34,575 nucleotides of DNA from an uncultured Clostridia bacterium (GCA_934130025.1 CAKOXG010000012.1:1-34575); one strand, 5' to 3'; shown: positions 1 to 9,164, counted from the stretch's first letter. Translations and numbers: made by a program. The notes: generated by a model from the letters alone, not told the origin.

Positions 1-1
1 G

Positions 2-88
2 TCACATAGAGAGGATGGATGGAAAAAAACTAAAAGATTTGAACAAATATCATTTGAATATGCTATGAATTTAAAGTCAATTAAATAG
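2..88 (+). CDS. 3' end of an unidentified gene
   Basis: An open frame enters from the left edge and ends at TAG 86-88, giving 28 residues rich in Lys, Arg and Glu (it includes REDGWKKTKRFEQISFEYA). There is no start inside the window, and a strong terminator hairpin follows within ten bases, which is how a true 3' end would look. I do not recognise the family. The call rests on the open frame and the terminator only. Confidence 0.45.
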   Translation, partial: SHREDGWKKTKRFEQISFEYAMNLKSIK

Positions 89-96
89 AGATAAAG

Positions 97-135
97 CAAA
101 ATATTTTAGTTTTTACTAGAGTATTTTGTTTTTTT
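97..135 (+). terminator. Rho-independent terminator
   Basis: Bases 97-110 pair with 115-128 across a TTTT loop (14 pairs, two of them G-T), followed by a run of seven T. It ends the partial gene at the left edge and separates it from the gene at 154. Confidence 0.8.
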
Positions 136-153
136 ATAAGAAAGGAGGACAAG

Positions 154-507
154 ATGTACCAAATTGTAAGAGCTTTGAATGGTTTAATAAGAGAAGAAAT
201 AATGCCAAATCCATTTGAATTTATATCTAATAATGAAGTGGTAGCAATATTATTTTTCGCTTTATTTGGTGGGAAAGTATTATGTAAAATAGCTTTCTCT
301 ATGTGTGGTATTTTTCACAGTAGGAGAGGAAATAAAACTTTAGGAAGCATTGGATATATGTTTTTTTATTATTTAAATGTATGGATATTATTGAAGATTC
401 AAACATTAACTCAAAATATAAAATTGGTATTAAGTTTATATACTATAACAATTATTACACTATTTTGCGTACTAGGAAAAATAAAAAAGATTATAATTGA
501 TTATTAA
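154..507 (+). CDS. Small hypothetical membrane protein, 117 aa
   Basis: The ATG at 154 follows a strong Shine-Dalgarno (AAAGGAGG) four bases upstream. The product has about three hydrophobic segments, around residues 28-46, 66-82 and 90-108. A short basic loop (HSRRGNK) lies between the first two. It has no cysteine pair or catalytic motif I recognise. It is a single-gene unit: a terminator lies upstream, and a stretch without genes follows. It does not resemble a known Cas accessory protein, although it lies about 1.2 kb before cas9 on the same strand. The coding call is good; the function is unknown. Confidence 0.6.
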   Translation: MYQIVRALNGLIREEIMPNPFEFISNNEVVAILFFALFGGKVLCKIAFSMCGIFHSRRGNKTLGSIGYMFFYYLNVWILLKIQTLTQNIKLVLSLYTITIITLFCVLGKIKKIIIDY

Positions 508-773
508 AGAAAGTAAATTATAAATTAAATTGAAATAATAAATAGATTATTAGAAAAATACGATGAAAAGTATATTAGAAATTTAAAATTGAGAAAAAGA
601 GAATAACTGAAGTATGTAAGAATAAATTCTTTAAAATTTATCATTTGTTTAGATTTACTGTAACACCAATAACATCTAAAAATGTTATAAATAAAAGCAA
701 TCCTCTTTCTGGTTGCAAATAAGCAGGTTTTTGAAGATAAATTACATACTTATAAAACAGAATGGAGAAAAAT
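508..773. other. Non-coding gap with small hairpins
   Basis: I see no gene with a start codon here. A 25-codon open stretch ending near 605 has no start and may be a relic. Two short hairpins lie side by side: ATAACAT/ATGTTAT at 669-688, and one pairing GCAA with TTGC at about 698-717. Neither is followed by a T run, so they could belong to the leader of the gene at 774. Confidence 0.4.
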
Positions 774-1268
774 ATGAAAACATTAGACGAGTTAATGGCA
801 GATAAAATTATGGACTTATTGCATTACGTTTTATCGAAATATATAAAACCAGATATAACTTTAGAAAATGTAAATCAACTAGATTCAAATACAATTGATA
901 AATTAAAACAACAATATGGAATTGAAGGGATAATTTTAGATGTTGATGAAACATTAAGAAAAGAAATGAAAGAAATTCCTAAATGCAATAAAGAATGGAT
1001 AGAAGGACTAAAAGGTAAATTAAAGTTCATAATTGTTAGCAATGGAAAAGACCAAAAGGTTGAACAATATTTTAAAGAAATAGGAATAGATTACATAGGA
1101 TTTGCTCATAAACCATTAAAGAAGAACTTACTTAAAGCTTGTGAAAAAATGAATTTGAGTCCAAACAAAGTAATGACAATTGGAGATAGTTTATTTGATG
1201 ATGTATATGGTGGAAAGAGAAATAACATGAAAACAGCATTAATAAAAGACGTAGAAGAAGAAAGGTAA
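774..1268 (+). CDS. YqeG-like HAD-superfamily phosphatase, 164 aa
   Basis: HAD motifs appear in order: motif I DVDETL (about residue 57), with the nucleophile Asp and acid Asp as in HAD phosphatases; motif II VSNGK (about 89); a lysine region HKPLKK; and motif IV GDSLFDDVYGG (about 138). The compact size without a large cap domain fits the YqeG/HAD-IIIA group, whose substrate is not well defined. An upstream in-frame ATG exists at 762, but the ATG at 774 is preferred because GGAGA lies five bases before it. The N-terminal 50 residues are helical and variable and do not match the core. The gene stands alone, and nothing suggests a link with the CRISPR locus. Confidence 0.75.
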   Translation: MKTLDELMADKIMDLLHYVLSKYIKPDITLENVNQLDSNTIDKLKQQYGIEGIILDVDETLRKEMKEIPKCNKEWIEGLKGKLKFIIVSNGKDQKVEQYFKEIGIDYIGFAHKPLKKNLLKACEKMNLSPNKVMTIGDSLFDDVYGGKRNNMKTALIKDVEEER

Positions 1269-1495
1269 ATTCTATATATATTTAATGGGGTGGCAAAAAG
1301 CGGGAAGAAGAGATTATTAGTGAATTGTTGAGAAGAGACAAAATTTATGGTATAAATATATAGGAAAGTGAGAAATAAAGTATGAATTTTAATAATATAG
1401 TTGATTTAAAATGTTTAGAATATAGAAATAATGATAATTCACTAGTCATCTTTGGAAATTCAGTACATATTATTTTGTAAAATATTGTAAATATA
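1269..1495 (+). other. Gap without a convincing gene
   Basis: The only ATG-started frame of note is 1382-1480 (32 residues, starting MNFNNIVDLK). Its ribosome site is weak and it has no recognisable relatives, so it may be a relic. Otherwise this is AT-rich spacer before the CRISPR-Cas locus. Confidence 0.35.
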
Positions 1496-1524
1496 TTGCT
1501 AAAAATTTTCTAATATGGTAATAT
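1496..1524 (+). promoter_or_regulatory. Possible promoter of the cas operon
   Basis: TTGCTA (1496-1501), a 17-base spacer, then TAATAT (1519-1524). A transcript starting near 1531 would cross the antisense tracrRNA gene before reaching cas9, giving a cas9 leader of about 180 nt. The position fits the operon, but the match is only moderate. Confidence 0.4.
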
Positions 1525-1549
1525 GAAATCGAAAAAATTATATGAAAAA

Positions 1550-1671
1550 TGAGTAAAAATAAAAGCTCTAGGAAACTAGAACTTTATATTCACCTAAGTG
1601 AAGCCAATATGGCATTTAAGGTTGAACCTTATTTTAACTCATTGTGCTATTTTAGATAGTAATTTAATAGC
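1550..1671 (-). ncRNA. tracrRNA of the type II-A system
   Basis: Read on the minus strand, bases 1670-1641 form an anti-repeat. The stretch TTACTATCTAAAATAGCACAA pairs with the array repeat along about 22 positions with one G-U wobble. It is followed by GAGTTAAAATAAGG, which matches the lower-stem and nexus layout known from Streptococcus-type tracrRNAs. Three further hairpins come next: AAGGTT/ACCTT, GCC-ATATT-GGC with TTCAC-TTAG-GTGAA, and finally an eight-pair stem (1564-1571 with 1576-1583) followed by a U-rich stretch that serves as terminator. The RNA should guide processing of the pre-crRNA with RNase III and be bound by Cas9. It lies between the operon promoter and cas9 and runs against cas9, so the two transcripts overlap. 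Confidence 0.88.
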
Positions 1672-1677
1672 AAATTC

Positions 1678-1706
1678 AATATACCATAGAAAAGGAGATT
1701 TTGCAA
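1678..1706 (-). promoter_or_regulatory. tracrRNA promoter overlapping the cas9 ribosome site
   Basis: On the minus strand, TTGCAA (1706-1701), a 17-base spacer, then TATATT (1683-1678). The start would be near 1671, exactly where the anti-repeat begins. The spacer contains the cas9 Shine-Dalgarno (AAAAGGAG), and the -35 ends four bases before the cas9 ATG, so one segment serves both genes. Confidence 0.6.
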
Positions 1707-1710
1707 GGTA

Positions 1711-4700
1711 ATGGAACAAAAAAATGTAAAAAAATATCCAGATTATAGTATAGGACTAGACATTGGAACGAATTCAGTAGGGTGGGCAGTAACAGATTTA
1801 GAAAACAATATTTTAAAACATGGAAATAAAAATATGTGGGGCTCAAGATTATTTTGCGAAGGAGCTACTGCTACTAAAACAAGAATATTTAGAGGAACAA
1901 GAAGAAGAATTGGAAGAAGAAAAGAAAGAATAAAAATATTACAGAGTTTGCTATTAGATGATGTTGAGAAAGAATATCCCAATTTTTTTCATTTACTAAA
2001 TGAATCTAATAAAGTTGAGAGTGAAAAAGAACAAGAAAAGTTAAATGGAAAAAAGTATAATTTATTTTCAGAACTAAGTTTTTCTGATAGAGATTATTAT
2101 AAAAAATATCCAACTATTTACCATTTGAGAAAAGAACTTGCAGAAAGTAAAGAAAAACATGACATTAGATTAGTTTATCTTGCGATTCATCATATTATTA
2201 AATATCGTGGAAATTTTTTATATGAGGGAAATCTAGAAAGTAGTAATATAGAAATTTTAGAGGCAATACAAAATTTAATTAGTTATTTAAACGAAAAATA
2301 CGAAATAGAATTTTTGAGTACAGAAGAAAAATTTAGAGATATTCTGAAAGATAAAAATGTTGCAAAATCAAGCAAAAAAGATACTTTAATAAAGTTGTTT
2401 GATTATTCGAAAGATGAAAAAGCAATAATTAAAGGCTTTATATGTGCCATATTAGGGGACAAATTTGATGTAAATAAATTATTTGATATAGAAATAGAAA
2501 ATCCAAGTATATCTTTTAGTAATGACATTAGTAATGAAGAAGAGATAAAAGGTGTGTTGCAGGAAGATGAAGAAATTTATGACACTCTACAAAAGATATA
2601 CAATTGGTTTATATTACAAGATATATTGCAAGGAAATATTAGTATTTCTGATGCTTTTATAGATAAATATGAAAGATATAAAGAAGATTTAAATTTATTA
2701 AAAAGAGTATATAGAGACAATTTAAAATCTGAATATGATAGTATGTTCAGAAAAGAAGAAAATTATAGTTATGCGTTGTTTGATAAGAAAAGTTCTAAAT
2801 GTCCAATTGAAGATTTATATAAAAGAATAAAAAAGGATCTTGAAAAAATACCGGATTGTAAAACAAAAAGAGACATATTAAAATCAATTGAAAAAGAGAC
2901 ATTTTTGATAAAGATAAATACAACAGCTAATGCTGCGATACCATATCAATTACACTATCAGGAACTTAAAAAAATATTAGAAAATCAAGCAAAATTCTAT
3001 AAAACTATAAATGAAAATCAGGAAAATATACTTAAACTAATGGAATTTAGAATTCCATATTATATAGGTCCCCTAGCTAAGAATGAAAACAGTAGATTTT
3101 CATGGGTTGTAAGAAATAATGGAGAAAAAATATGTCCATGGAATTTTGAAGAATGTGTTGATATTGATGCAACAGCAGAAAAATTTATAAGAAGAATGAC
3201 TAATAAATGTACATATTTATTAAATGAAGATGTAATACCAAAACAGTCAATCTTATATTCAGAATTTTGTGTAAGAAATGAATTAGCAAATATTAGAGTA
3301 AATAATTATAAGTTAACACCGAAGACAAAAGATTTAATTATAGAAAAACTATTTAAGGAAAAGAAAACTGTTAAAGTAAAAGATTTAAAACAAATGCTAT
3401 TGGACTATCAAATATTTGAAAATATCAGCTCTATTACAGGATTTGCAGAAGTAGACAAATTCATGTCAAATATGAATTCATATAAAGACATGAAAGAAAT
3501 ATTTGGAGTCATTGATGAAGATAATATTGAAATGATTGAAAAAATAATAGAGTGGGTTACTATTTTTGAAGATAAAAAAATTCTAAAAAGAAAAATAGAG
3601 CAGGAATATAAGTTAGATGAAAATATTATAAATAAAATTGCAAAAAAGAATTACAGCGGTTGGTCTAGATTGTCGAAAGAACTTCTTGTAGGATTGAAAG
3701 CATATGATGATGGAAAGAATATAATGGAAAAATTACAAACTTCAAGTGAAAATTTTATGCAAATTATTAATAATGATCAATATGGTTTTAATAAGCAAAT
3801 TGAAGACAGAATGAAGGTAAAAAATGAAGAAATAACATATGAACAAGTTGATGAAATACCAACGTCGCCTGCAAATAAAAGAGCTATATGGCAGAGTATA
3901 AAAATTGTAAAAGAAATTACAAAGATAATGAAAAAAGAACCTAAAAATATTTATATTGAGTTTGCAAGAGAAGAACAAAAGAAAAAGAAACGCAAAGATA
4001 ATAGGGCTAAAGCTTTATTAAAAATTTATGATAACTTCTCAGAAGAAATGAAATTATTAAAAGACTATAACCCAAAGGTATATAGAGAATTAAAAAAGAA
4101 ACAAAATGATAAAGACTTTAATGAGAGACTATACTTGTATTTTACTCAAAATGGTAGATGTATGTATAGTTCAGAACCATTGAATATAGACACTTTATAT
4201 TTATACGAAGTAGATCATATATTGCCACAATGCTATGTAAAAGATGATAGTCTATCAAATAAAGCTTTAGTATTTAAAGAAGAGAATCAAAGAAAAAGTG
4301 GAAGCTTATTATTAGACGAAAAAATAATAAATAAGCAAGAAATGTGGTGGAAACAACTTCATAAAAATGGACTTATAGATGATAAAAAACTGAAGAATTT
4401 AACAAGAAGAAAAATGTTTGAGACAAATAGTGATAAAGTAAAATTTGTATCAAGACAATTAGTAGAAACTAGACAAAGTACAAAATATATAACAAACTTG
4501 CTCGTAAATCAATATAAAGATTCACAAGTATATGCAATAAGGTCAGAACTTACACATAACTTTAGAAATTTCTTTAAAATATATAAAAACAGAAATGTAA
4601 ATGATTATCATCATGCACAGGATGCTTACATTATTAGTGTAGTCGGAAATGTAATAGATACAAAATTACATTATAAAGATGAATATAAATATACTGAATA

Positions 4701-5655
4701 TGTAAAAAATTATATAAAAAAGAGTGAAGAAGAAAATAATAACAAAAGTAAGGTTTGGATTATTATGGGAATGGTTGCAAACAATATCGATAAAGAAAAA
4801 GTAAAAAATACTCTAAATTATAAGGATTGCTTTATAACACATAAACTTGAGGAACAAACAGGAGAATTTTATAATCAAACTTTATATAGTCCGAAAGATT
4901 CAAAAAATAAACCAGTAATTCCATTGAAAGAAGATAAACCAGTTGAAAAATATGGTGGATATTCAGGAGAAAATAAAGCATATTTTACAATATTTAAATA
5001 TAAAGATGAAAAAAATAATGAACAAATAGAAATGATAGGGATTCCAGTAAAAATAAGTTATGATATAAAAAATAAAAAGATCACTCTTGAAGATTACATT
5101 AGAAATCAAATAGGTTGTGAGATTACTATAATAAAGCCTAAGATTTTGAAGTATCAGGAATACTTAAATGAAAATAATGAACCTATAGTATTACTAAGTG
5201 ACAGAGAAATAAGAACTAATAAGCAACTAATTGTATCAGAAGAAATAAGCAGGCTAATATATATAATGAACAAGGAAAAATTAGAAGATGACGAAAAAGC
5301 AGAAATAAGTTCCAAAATAGAATATATATATAATTATTTACTAGAAAAATTAAAAAATGAATATAATATATTTAATTCTATTTATAACAAAGCAAGTAAT
5401 GAAAAATCAGAAAGTAGTTTCAGCAAATTAAACTATGAAGAAAAAGTTGAAACAATAAATGGACTTATTGATCTAATGCATAGAGGGCAAGGAAACCTAA
5501 CGAAAATAGGATTAGGTGATAGAGTGGGAAGAATAAGAAAAAGTGGATTTAAAACTAAAGAGCTAAAAAATATGACTTTTATAGATAAGTCAGTGACAGG
5601 AATATACGAAAGAAGGTATAAAATAAATGGGATGGAGAACCGTAGTAGTAAATAA
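1711..5655 (+). CDS. cas9: Cas9 RNA-guided endonuclease, type II-A, 1314 aa
   Basis: This is the effector nuclease that cuts target DNA with crRNA and tracrRNA. RuvC-I is at the N-terminus (IGLDIGTNSVGWAV, catalytic D17). The arginine-rich bridge helix follows (RGTRRRIGRRKERI, about 61-75). RuvC-II is NIYIEFAREE with E750, HNH is YEVDHILPQ with D835-H836 and a later N859, and RuvC-III is YHHAQDAY with H968 and D971. All expected catalytic residues are present. The commonly seen His two residues after H968 is Gln here. The length is near the usual size for II-A enzymes, and the last 200 residues would hold the PAM-reading domain, whose specificity cannot be read off. The Shine-Dalgarno AAAAGGAG is rather far (about 13 bases) from the ATG. 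The 3' end overlaps cas1 by 29 bases. Confidence 0.97.
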   Translation: MEQKNVKKYPDYSIGLDIGTNSVGWAVTDLENNILKHGNKNMWGSRLFCEGATATKTRIFRGTRRRIGRRKERIKILQSLLLDDVEKEYPNFFHLLNESNKVESEKEQEKLNGKKYNLFSELSFSDRDYYKKYPTIYHLRKELAESKEKHDIRLVYLAIHHIIKYRGNFLYEGNLESSNIEILEAIQNLISYLNEKYEIEFLSTEEKFRDILKDKNVAKSSKKDTLIKLFDYSKDEKAIIKGFICAILGDKFDVNKLFDIEIENPSISFSNDISNEEEIKGVLQEDEEIYDTLQKIYNWFILQDILQGNISISDAFIDKYERYKEDLNLLKRVYRDNLKSEYDSMFRKEENYSYALFDKKSSKCPIEDLYKRIKKDLEKIPDCKTKRDILKSIEKETFLIKINTTANAAIPYQLHYQELKKILENQAKFYKTINENQENILKLMEFRIPYYIGPLAKNENSRFSWVVRNNGEKICPWNFEECVDIDATAEKFIRRMTNKCTYLLNEDVIPKQSILYSEFCVRNELANIRVNNYKLTPKTKDLIIEKLFKEKKTVKVKDLKQMLLDYQIFENISSITGFAEVDKFMSNMNSYKDMKEIFGVIDEDNIEMIEKIIEWVTIFEDKKILKRKIEQEYKLDENIINKIAKKNYSGWSRLSKELLVGLKAYDDGKNIMEKLQTSSENFMQIINNDQYGFNKQIEDRMKVKNEEITYEQVDEIPTSPANKRAIWQSIKIVKEITKIMKKEPKNIYIEFAREEQKKKKRKDNRAKALLKIYDNFSEEMKLLKDYNPKVYRELKKKQNDKDFNERLYLYFTQNGRCMYSSEPLNIDTLYLYEVDHILPQCYVKDDSLSNKALVFKEENQRKSGSLLLDEKIINKQEMWWKQLHKNGLIDDKKLKNLTRRKMFETNSDKVKFVSRQLVETRQSTKYITNLLVNQYKDSQVYAIRSELTHNFRNFFKIYKNRNVNDYHHAQDAYIISVVGNVIDTKLHYKDEYKYTEYVKNYIKKSEEENNNKSKVWIIMGMVANNIDKEKVKNTLNYKDCFITHKLEEQTGEFYNQTLYSPKDSKNKPVIPLKEDKPVEKYGGYSGENKAYFTIFKYKDEKNNEQIEMIGIPVKISYDIKNKKITLEDYIRNQIGCEITIIKPKILKYQEYLNENNEPIVLLSDREIRTNKQLIVSEEISRLIYIMNKEKLEDDEKAEISSKIEYIYNYLLEKLKNEYNIFNSIYNKASNEKSESSFSKLNYEEKVETINGLIDLMHRGQGNLTKIGLGDRVGRIRKSGFKTKELKNMTFIDKSVTGIYERRYKINGMENRSSK

Positions 5656-6490
5656 AAACTGTAAGTTGAGCTATAAAAATGATTATTTAGTTATACGAAG
5701 CGAAAATTTGCAAATGATTCATCTCTCTGAAATAAATTTAATTATAATAGAGAATGGTATGGTATCAATCACATCATATTTAATAAACGAATTGATAAAT
5801 AATAAAATAAAAATAATATTTTGTGACGAAAAGCATAATCCTGCAGGAGAAGTGATGCCATACTATGGCTCTTTCAATACGAGCAAAAAGGTGTTAAATC
5901 AAGTTAAGTGGAACAAAGAGAAAAAAGATTACGTTTGGCAACAGATAGTTAAACAAAAAATACATAATCAGGCTATGGTACTAAAAAAGTTAGAAATATG
6001 TGGATATGAAAAATTATTGGAATTTGAAAATGAGGTAGAAATTGCAGATAAAACTAATAGAGAAGGCCACGCTGCTAAAGTATATTTTAATCTGTTGTAT
6101 GGTAGGGATTTTATAAGAGGTGGATGTGATAATATAAATAGTGCTCTTGATTATGGCTATTCTATAATATTGTCTACGATGAACAAAGAAATTGTAAGTA
6201 AGGGATATATAACTCAATTAGGAATAAATCATAGAAATGAATTTAATGAGTTTAATTTATCGTGCGATTTAATGGAACCTTTTAGACCACTAATTGACAT
6301 AATAGTGTATGAAAATATAGAAAATGATTTTGATAAAAAAATAAAATATAAACTAATAAATGTATTAAGCATAAAAGTTGAAATTGCAGGAAGAGAACAA
6401 TATGTGGCAAATGCTATTCCAATATATATTCAAAATGTGTTTAATGCTTTGGAAAATGAAGAAAGTAAAATTTTAAATTATGAGATATAG
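5627..6490 (+). CDS. cas1: Cas1 integrase, type II, 287 aa
   Basis: This is the metal-dependent integrase that, with Cas2, inserts new spacers at the leader end of the array. The N-terminus GWRTVVVN is typical of type II Cas1 and supports the start at 5627, inside the end of cas9. The predicted active-site residues are E146 (in TNREGHAAKVYF), H202 (in LGINHRNEFN) and E217 (in DLMEPFRPLID). The length is usual for the subtype. It overlaps cas9 by 29 bases and cas2 by 11, so translation is probably coupled. Confidence 0.97.
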   Translation: MGWRTVVVNKNCKLSYKNDYLVIRSENLQMIHLSEINLIIIENGMVSITSYLINELINNKIKIIFCDEKHNPAGEVMPYYGSFNTSKKVLNQVKWNKEKKDYVWQQIVKQKIHNQAMVLKKLEICGYEKLLEFENEVEIADKTNREGHAAKVYFNLLYGRDFIRGGCDNINSALDYGYSIILSTMNKEIVSKGYITQLGINHRNEFNEFNLSCDLMEPFRPLIDIIVYENIENDFDKKIKYKLINVLSIKVEIAGREQYVANAIPIYIQNVFNALENEESKILNYEI

Positions 6491-6800
6491 ATTTATGAGA
6501 ATATTAGTATTTTTTGATTTACCAACTGAAACTGCCAAGGATAGAAAAAGTTATTCTAAATTTAGAAAATTCCTTATCAAAGAAGGCTTTATTATGATGC
6601 AAGAATCTGTTTACTCAAAATTAACTCTTAATAATTCCATAACAAATTCTATAAGGGATAAGATTGAAAAAAATAAACCACCAAAAGGAATTGTTCAAAT
6701 GCTTGTAATAACAGAAAAGCAATTTGCTTCGATGGAATATATGGTTGGTGAAAAAACATATGAAAAGTTAGATGATATGGAGAGATTAGTAATATTATGA
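6480..6800 (+). CDS. cas2: Cas2, spacer-acquisition subunit, 106 aa
   Basis: This is the dimeric partner that bridges Cas1 dimers during spacer capture. It has the ferredoxin-like start MRILVFFDLPTET with the conserved Asp at position 13, followed by a YSKFRKFLIKEGF helix and QESVYSKL. The length is typical. The chosen ATG at 6480 overlaps the cas1 stop; an alternative ATG five codons later (6495) would also give a complete domain. The stop overlaps the csn2 start. Confidence 0.95.
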   Translation: MRYRFMRILVFFDLPTETAKDRKSYSKFRKFLIKEGFIMMQESVYSKLTLNNSITNSIRDKIEKNKPPKGIVQMLVITEKQFASMEYMVGEKTYEKLDDMERLVIL

Positions 6801-7474
6801 TAATGTCAATAATAGGATTTGAAAATAAAATAGAATTTAAGGAGAATGTAGTAAATGTAATAGAAATATATAATCAAAAATTATTTGCATCAATAATAAA
6901 TATAATAAATAATCAGTGTAAAGGTGAAGAACCTGACAATCAAATTGTTTTGATGGAAAACGAAAAGAGGATAAACATGGACAAAGAAATGTATTTATTG
7001 ACTGATGTATTTAATATAGAGTTTAATGATAAGAAAATTATAAATAAAATTTATAACATATTAGTGCAAAATATAAAAAATAGACAAGACTATGAACTAG
7101 ATAATATGGCTTTAAAGATTAGAAATTACTTAATAGAGGAGATAAATGAACTGCCTTTTGAATTTAACATGGATAGTGAAATTGATATATTAGATTTATT
7201 GAAAGTTTTTAAGGTGAAAATCGATACAACTTCATATACAACTGTAGTTGAAAAAATAGAATTTATTATAAATATCATATCAACTCTAAGTTTAGCCGAA
7301 ATATTAGTGATTCCTAATTTAAAAACTTATCTAGCAGAAGAAGAACTACTTGAAATATATAAATATTCAATATATAATAATATTAAATTACTAATTTTAG
7401 AGAATAAATGTAGTGAAAAATTACTTAAATATGAACAGAAGAATATAATAGATGAAAATTTTGATGAATTTTAA
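6797..7474 (+). CDS. csn2: Csn2, type II-A adaptation protein, 225 aa
   Basis: Csn2 proteins form toroidal tetramers that slide on DNA ends and are needed for spacer acquisition in type II-A. The assignment rests on position (fourth gene after cas9-cas1-cas2 and directly before the array), length (about 220 residues, the short Csn2 class) and character: an acidic, Ile/Leu/Asn-rich protein with an N-terminal FENKIEFKENVV start, a long helical middle and the segment EILVIPNLKTYL. The last resembles the VV(I)NLKxYL pattern I know from the family. The ATG at 6797 shares bases with the cas2 TGA; a second ATG follows at 6803. Its presence sets the subtype to II-A. Confidence 0.88.
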   Translation: MIMSIIGFENKIEFKENVVNVIEIYNQKLFASIINIINNQCKGEEPDNQIVLMENEKRINMDKEMYLLTDVFNIEFNDKKIINKIYNILVQNIKNRQDYELDNMALKIRNYLIEEINELPFEFNMDSEIDILDLLKVFKVKIDTTSYTTVVEKIEFIINIISTLSLAEILVIPNLKTYLAEEELLEIYKYSIYNNIKLLILENKCSEKLLKYEQKNIIDENFDEF

Positions 7475-7531
7475 TAATAGTATTATCTAAAAAACACCGG
7501 AGTCATTAACTGTAAAGATTCTAAATTTGAG
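7475..7531 (+). promoter_or_regulatory. CRISPR leader with ATTTGAG anchor
   Basis: This is a short AT-rich leader between csn2 and the first repeat. Its last seven bases (7525-7531) are ATTTGAG, which matches the leader-anchoring motif described for some type II-A arrays and marks where Cas1-Cas2 inserts new spacers. I see no clear -10/-35 pair in it. Confidence 0.7.
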
Positions 7532-8620
7532 GTTTTAGAATTGTGTTATTTTAGATAGTAATAAAACGTTGTCGCAATTCTGGATTTGAGTTATTAGGTT
7601 TTAGAATTGTGTTATTTTAGATAGTAATAAAACTTCTTAGTGAAAGCGAAGCATGCCACGTAGGTTTTAGAATTGTGTTATTTTAGATAGTAATAAAACT
7701 ATAAAATTGAAAATAACATTTACATTCAGTTTTAGAATTGTGTTATTTTAGATAGTAATAAAACAGTTTTAATCGAATTTGATTTAACATATAAGTTTTA
7801 GAATTGTGTTATTTTAGATAGTAATAAAACGTATGCTGTGTTATTATCTGCCGACATTTTGTTTTAGAATTGTGTTATTTTAGATAGTAATAAAACAACA
7901 GGATTAATGACGGTTATAATGCGAGAGTTTTAGAATTGTGTTATTTTAGATAGTAATAAAACTTCTTGATGAAGATGTAAAAATCGAACTTAGTTTTAGA
8001 ATTGTGTTATTTTAGATAGTAATAAAACCAAATGCTCAAACGTTACGTTTTTAGGCATGTTTTAGAATTGTGTTATTTTAGATAGTAATAAAACACAACT
8101 GGATTTGCTAATAAAGCAGTTGTAGTTTTAGAATTGTGTTATTTTAGATAGTAATAAAACATATACGGACAACAAAAGACCCCGAGATTTGTTTTAGAAT
8201 TGTGTTATTTTAGATAGTAATAAAACATAATCGAATAATAAAATACAAGCAGTTCTGTTTTAGAATTGTGTTATTTTAGATAGTAATAAAACTATAATGT
8301 CTGTCGAAAGACGAATAAGGAAGTTTTAGAATTGTGTTATTTTAGATAGTAATAAAACAATGAAAATTGCAGTAGATTTAGCAAAACAGTTTTAGAATTG
8401 TGTTATTTTAGATAGTAATAAAACCAAGGCTTTTGCACAGATACCTTGTAACTCGTTTTAGAATTGTGTTATTTTAGATAGCAATAAAACTGTGATTTTA
8501 GGTGCTTCACTTATTATTGCGTTTTAGAGTTGTGTTATTTTAGATAGTAATGAAACAAGCGTATGTTTACACAACAATATATTTGTTTTAAAATTGTGTT
8601 ATTTTAGGTAGTAATAAGAC
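7532..8620 (+). CRISPR. Type II-A CRISPR array, 17 repeats, 16 spacers
   Basis: Repeats are 36 bases, starting GTTTTAGAATTGTG and ending AGATAGTAATAAAAC. Starts are at 7532, 7598, 7664, 7729, 7795, 7861, 7927, 7993, 8059, 8125, 8191, 8257, 8323, 8389, 8455, 8521 and 8585. Spacers are 30 bases except the third (29) and the last (28). The first 14 repeats are identical. The last three carry one, two and three changes, so the array is old at the right and grows at the left beside the leader. The repeat pairs with the tracrRNA anti-repeat at 1641-1670. By eye, no spacer matches the prophage or another part of this window. Spacer 15 (8491-8520) could encode a hydrophobic stretch. Spacer 9 (8095-8124) has self-complementary ends. 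Confidence 0.98.
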
Positions 8621-8726
8621 TTTGTATGATTGATAGGAAAACGCAGTAAGAAAAATAGCAAAGGAATTGTGAATGATTAATATGTTAACCAAAAACAAGA
8701 ATTAAATTGACCTATTTTGATATCAA

Positions 8727-9140
8727 CCAGAGGGTATGGCAGTGGGTGTCGGATTTGCTGGTTTGCTTGCTCAGAATGCAGGAATAACTTTAATGGAAGC
8801 TTTTGCACTTGCTATTGGAATTGCAATACAAAACATACCAGAGGGTGCAATAATATCTATGCCACTTCATAGTAATGGAAAGAGTAAATTAAAATCATTT
8901 GTTGGAGGTACCTTGTCTGGGATTGTAGAGCCTATTGCTGCTATAATAACAATATTGCTTTCAAATATTGTGGTTCCCATATTGCCGTATTTACTTTCTT
9001 TTGCAGCTGGTGCAATGATTTATGTTGTTGCTTCGGAACTTATACCAGAAGCACAGTCAGGAAGAAAATCAAACCTTGTTACAATTGGAGTTGCAGTTGG
9101 CTTTGCCCTAATGATGGTTTTAGATGTTGCACTTGGATGA
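8727..9140 (+). pseudogene. 5'-truncated ZIP-family metal transporter
   Basis: From 8727 the frame reads QPEGMAVGVGFAGLLA, which matches ZIP transmembrane segment 4 starting inside its HNxPEG metal site. It continues with QNIPEGAIIS (segment 5, second metal site) and three more membrane segments, ending in MMVLDVALG as intact ZIPs do. Full ZIP proteins of this class have about 250-270 residues and eight segments. Here the first half and the His of HNxPEG are missing, and a TGA lies just upstream in frame. The first ATG (8736) has a poorly spaced ribosome site. The protein is unlikely to transport zinc or iron. The break lies 107 bases beyond the last CRISPR repeat. Confidence 0.8.
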
Positions 9141-9164
9141 TTCAAATTATGTGGAATAATAATT

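Noticed and set aside
1382..1480. 32-aa frame before the cas operon
   Set aside because: Weak ribosome site, no recognisable relatives, and very AT-rich DNA where such frames arise by chance.
7568..8584. Self-targeting spacers against the prophage or chromosome
   Set aside because: I compared the 16 spacers by eye with the window on both strands and found no convincing match; a computed search with mismatches was not possible.
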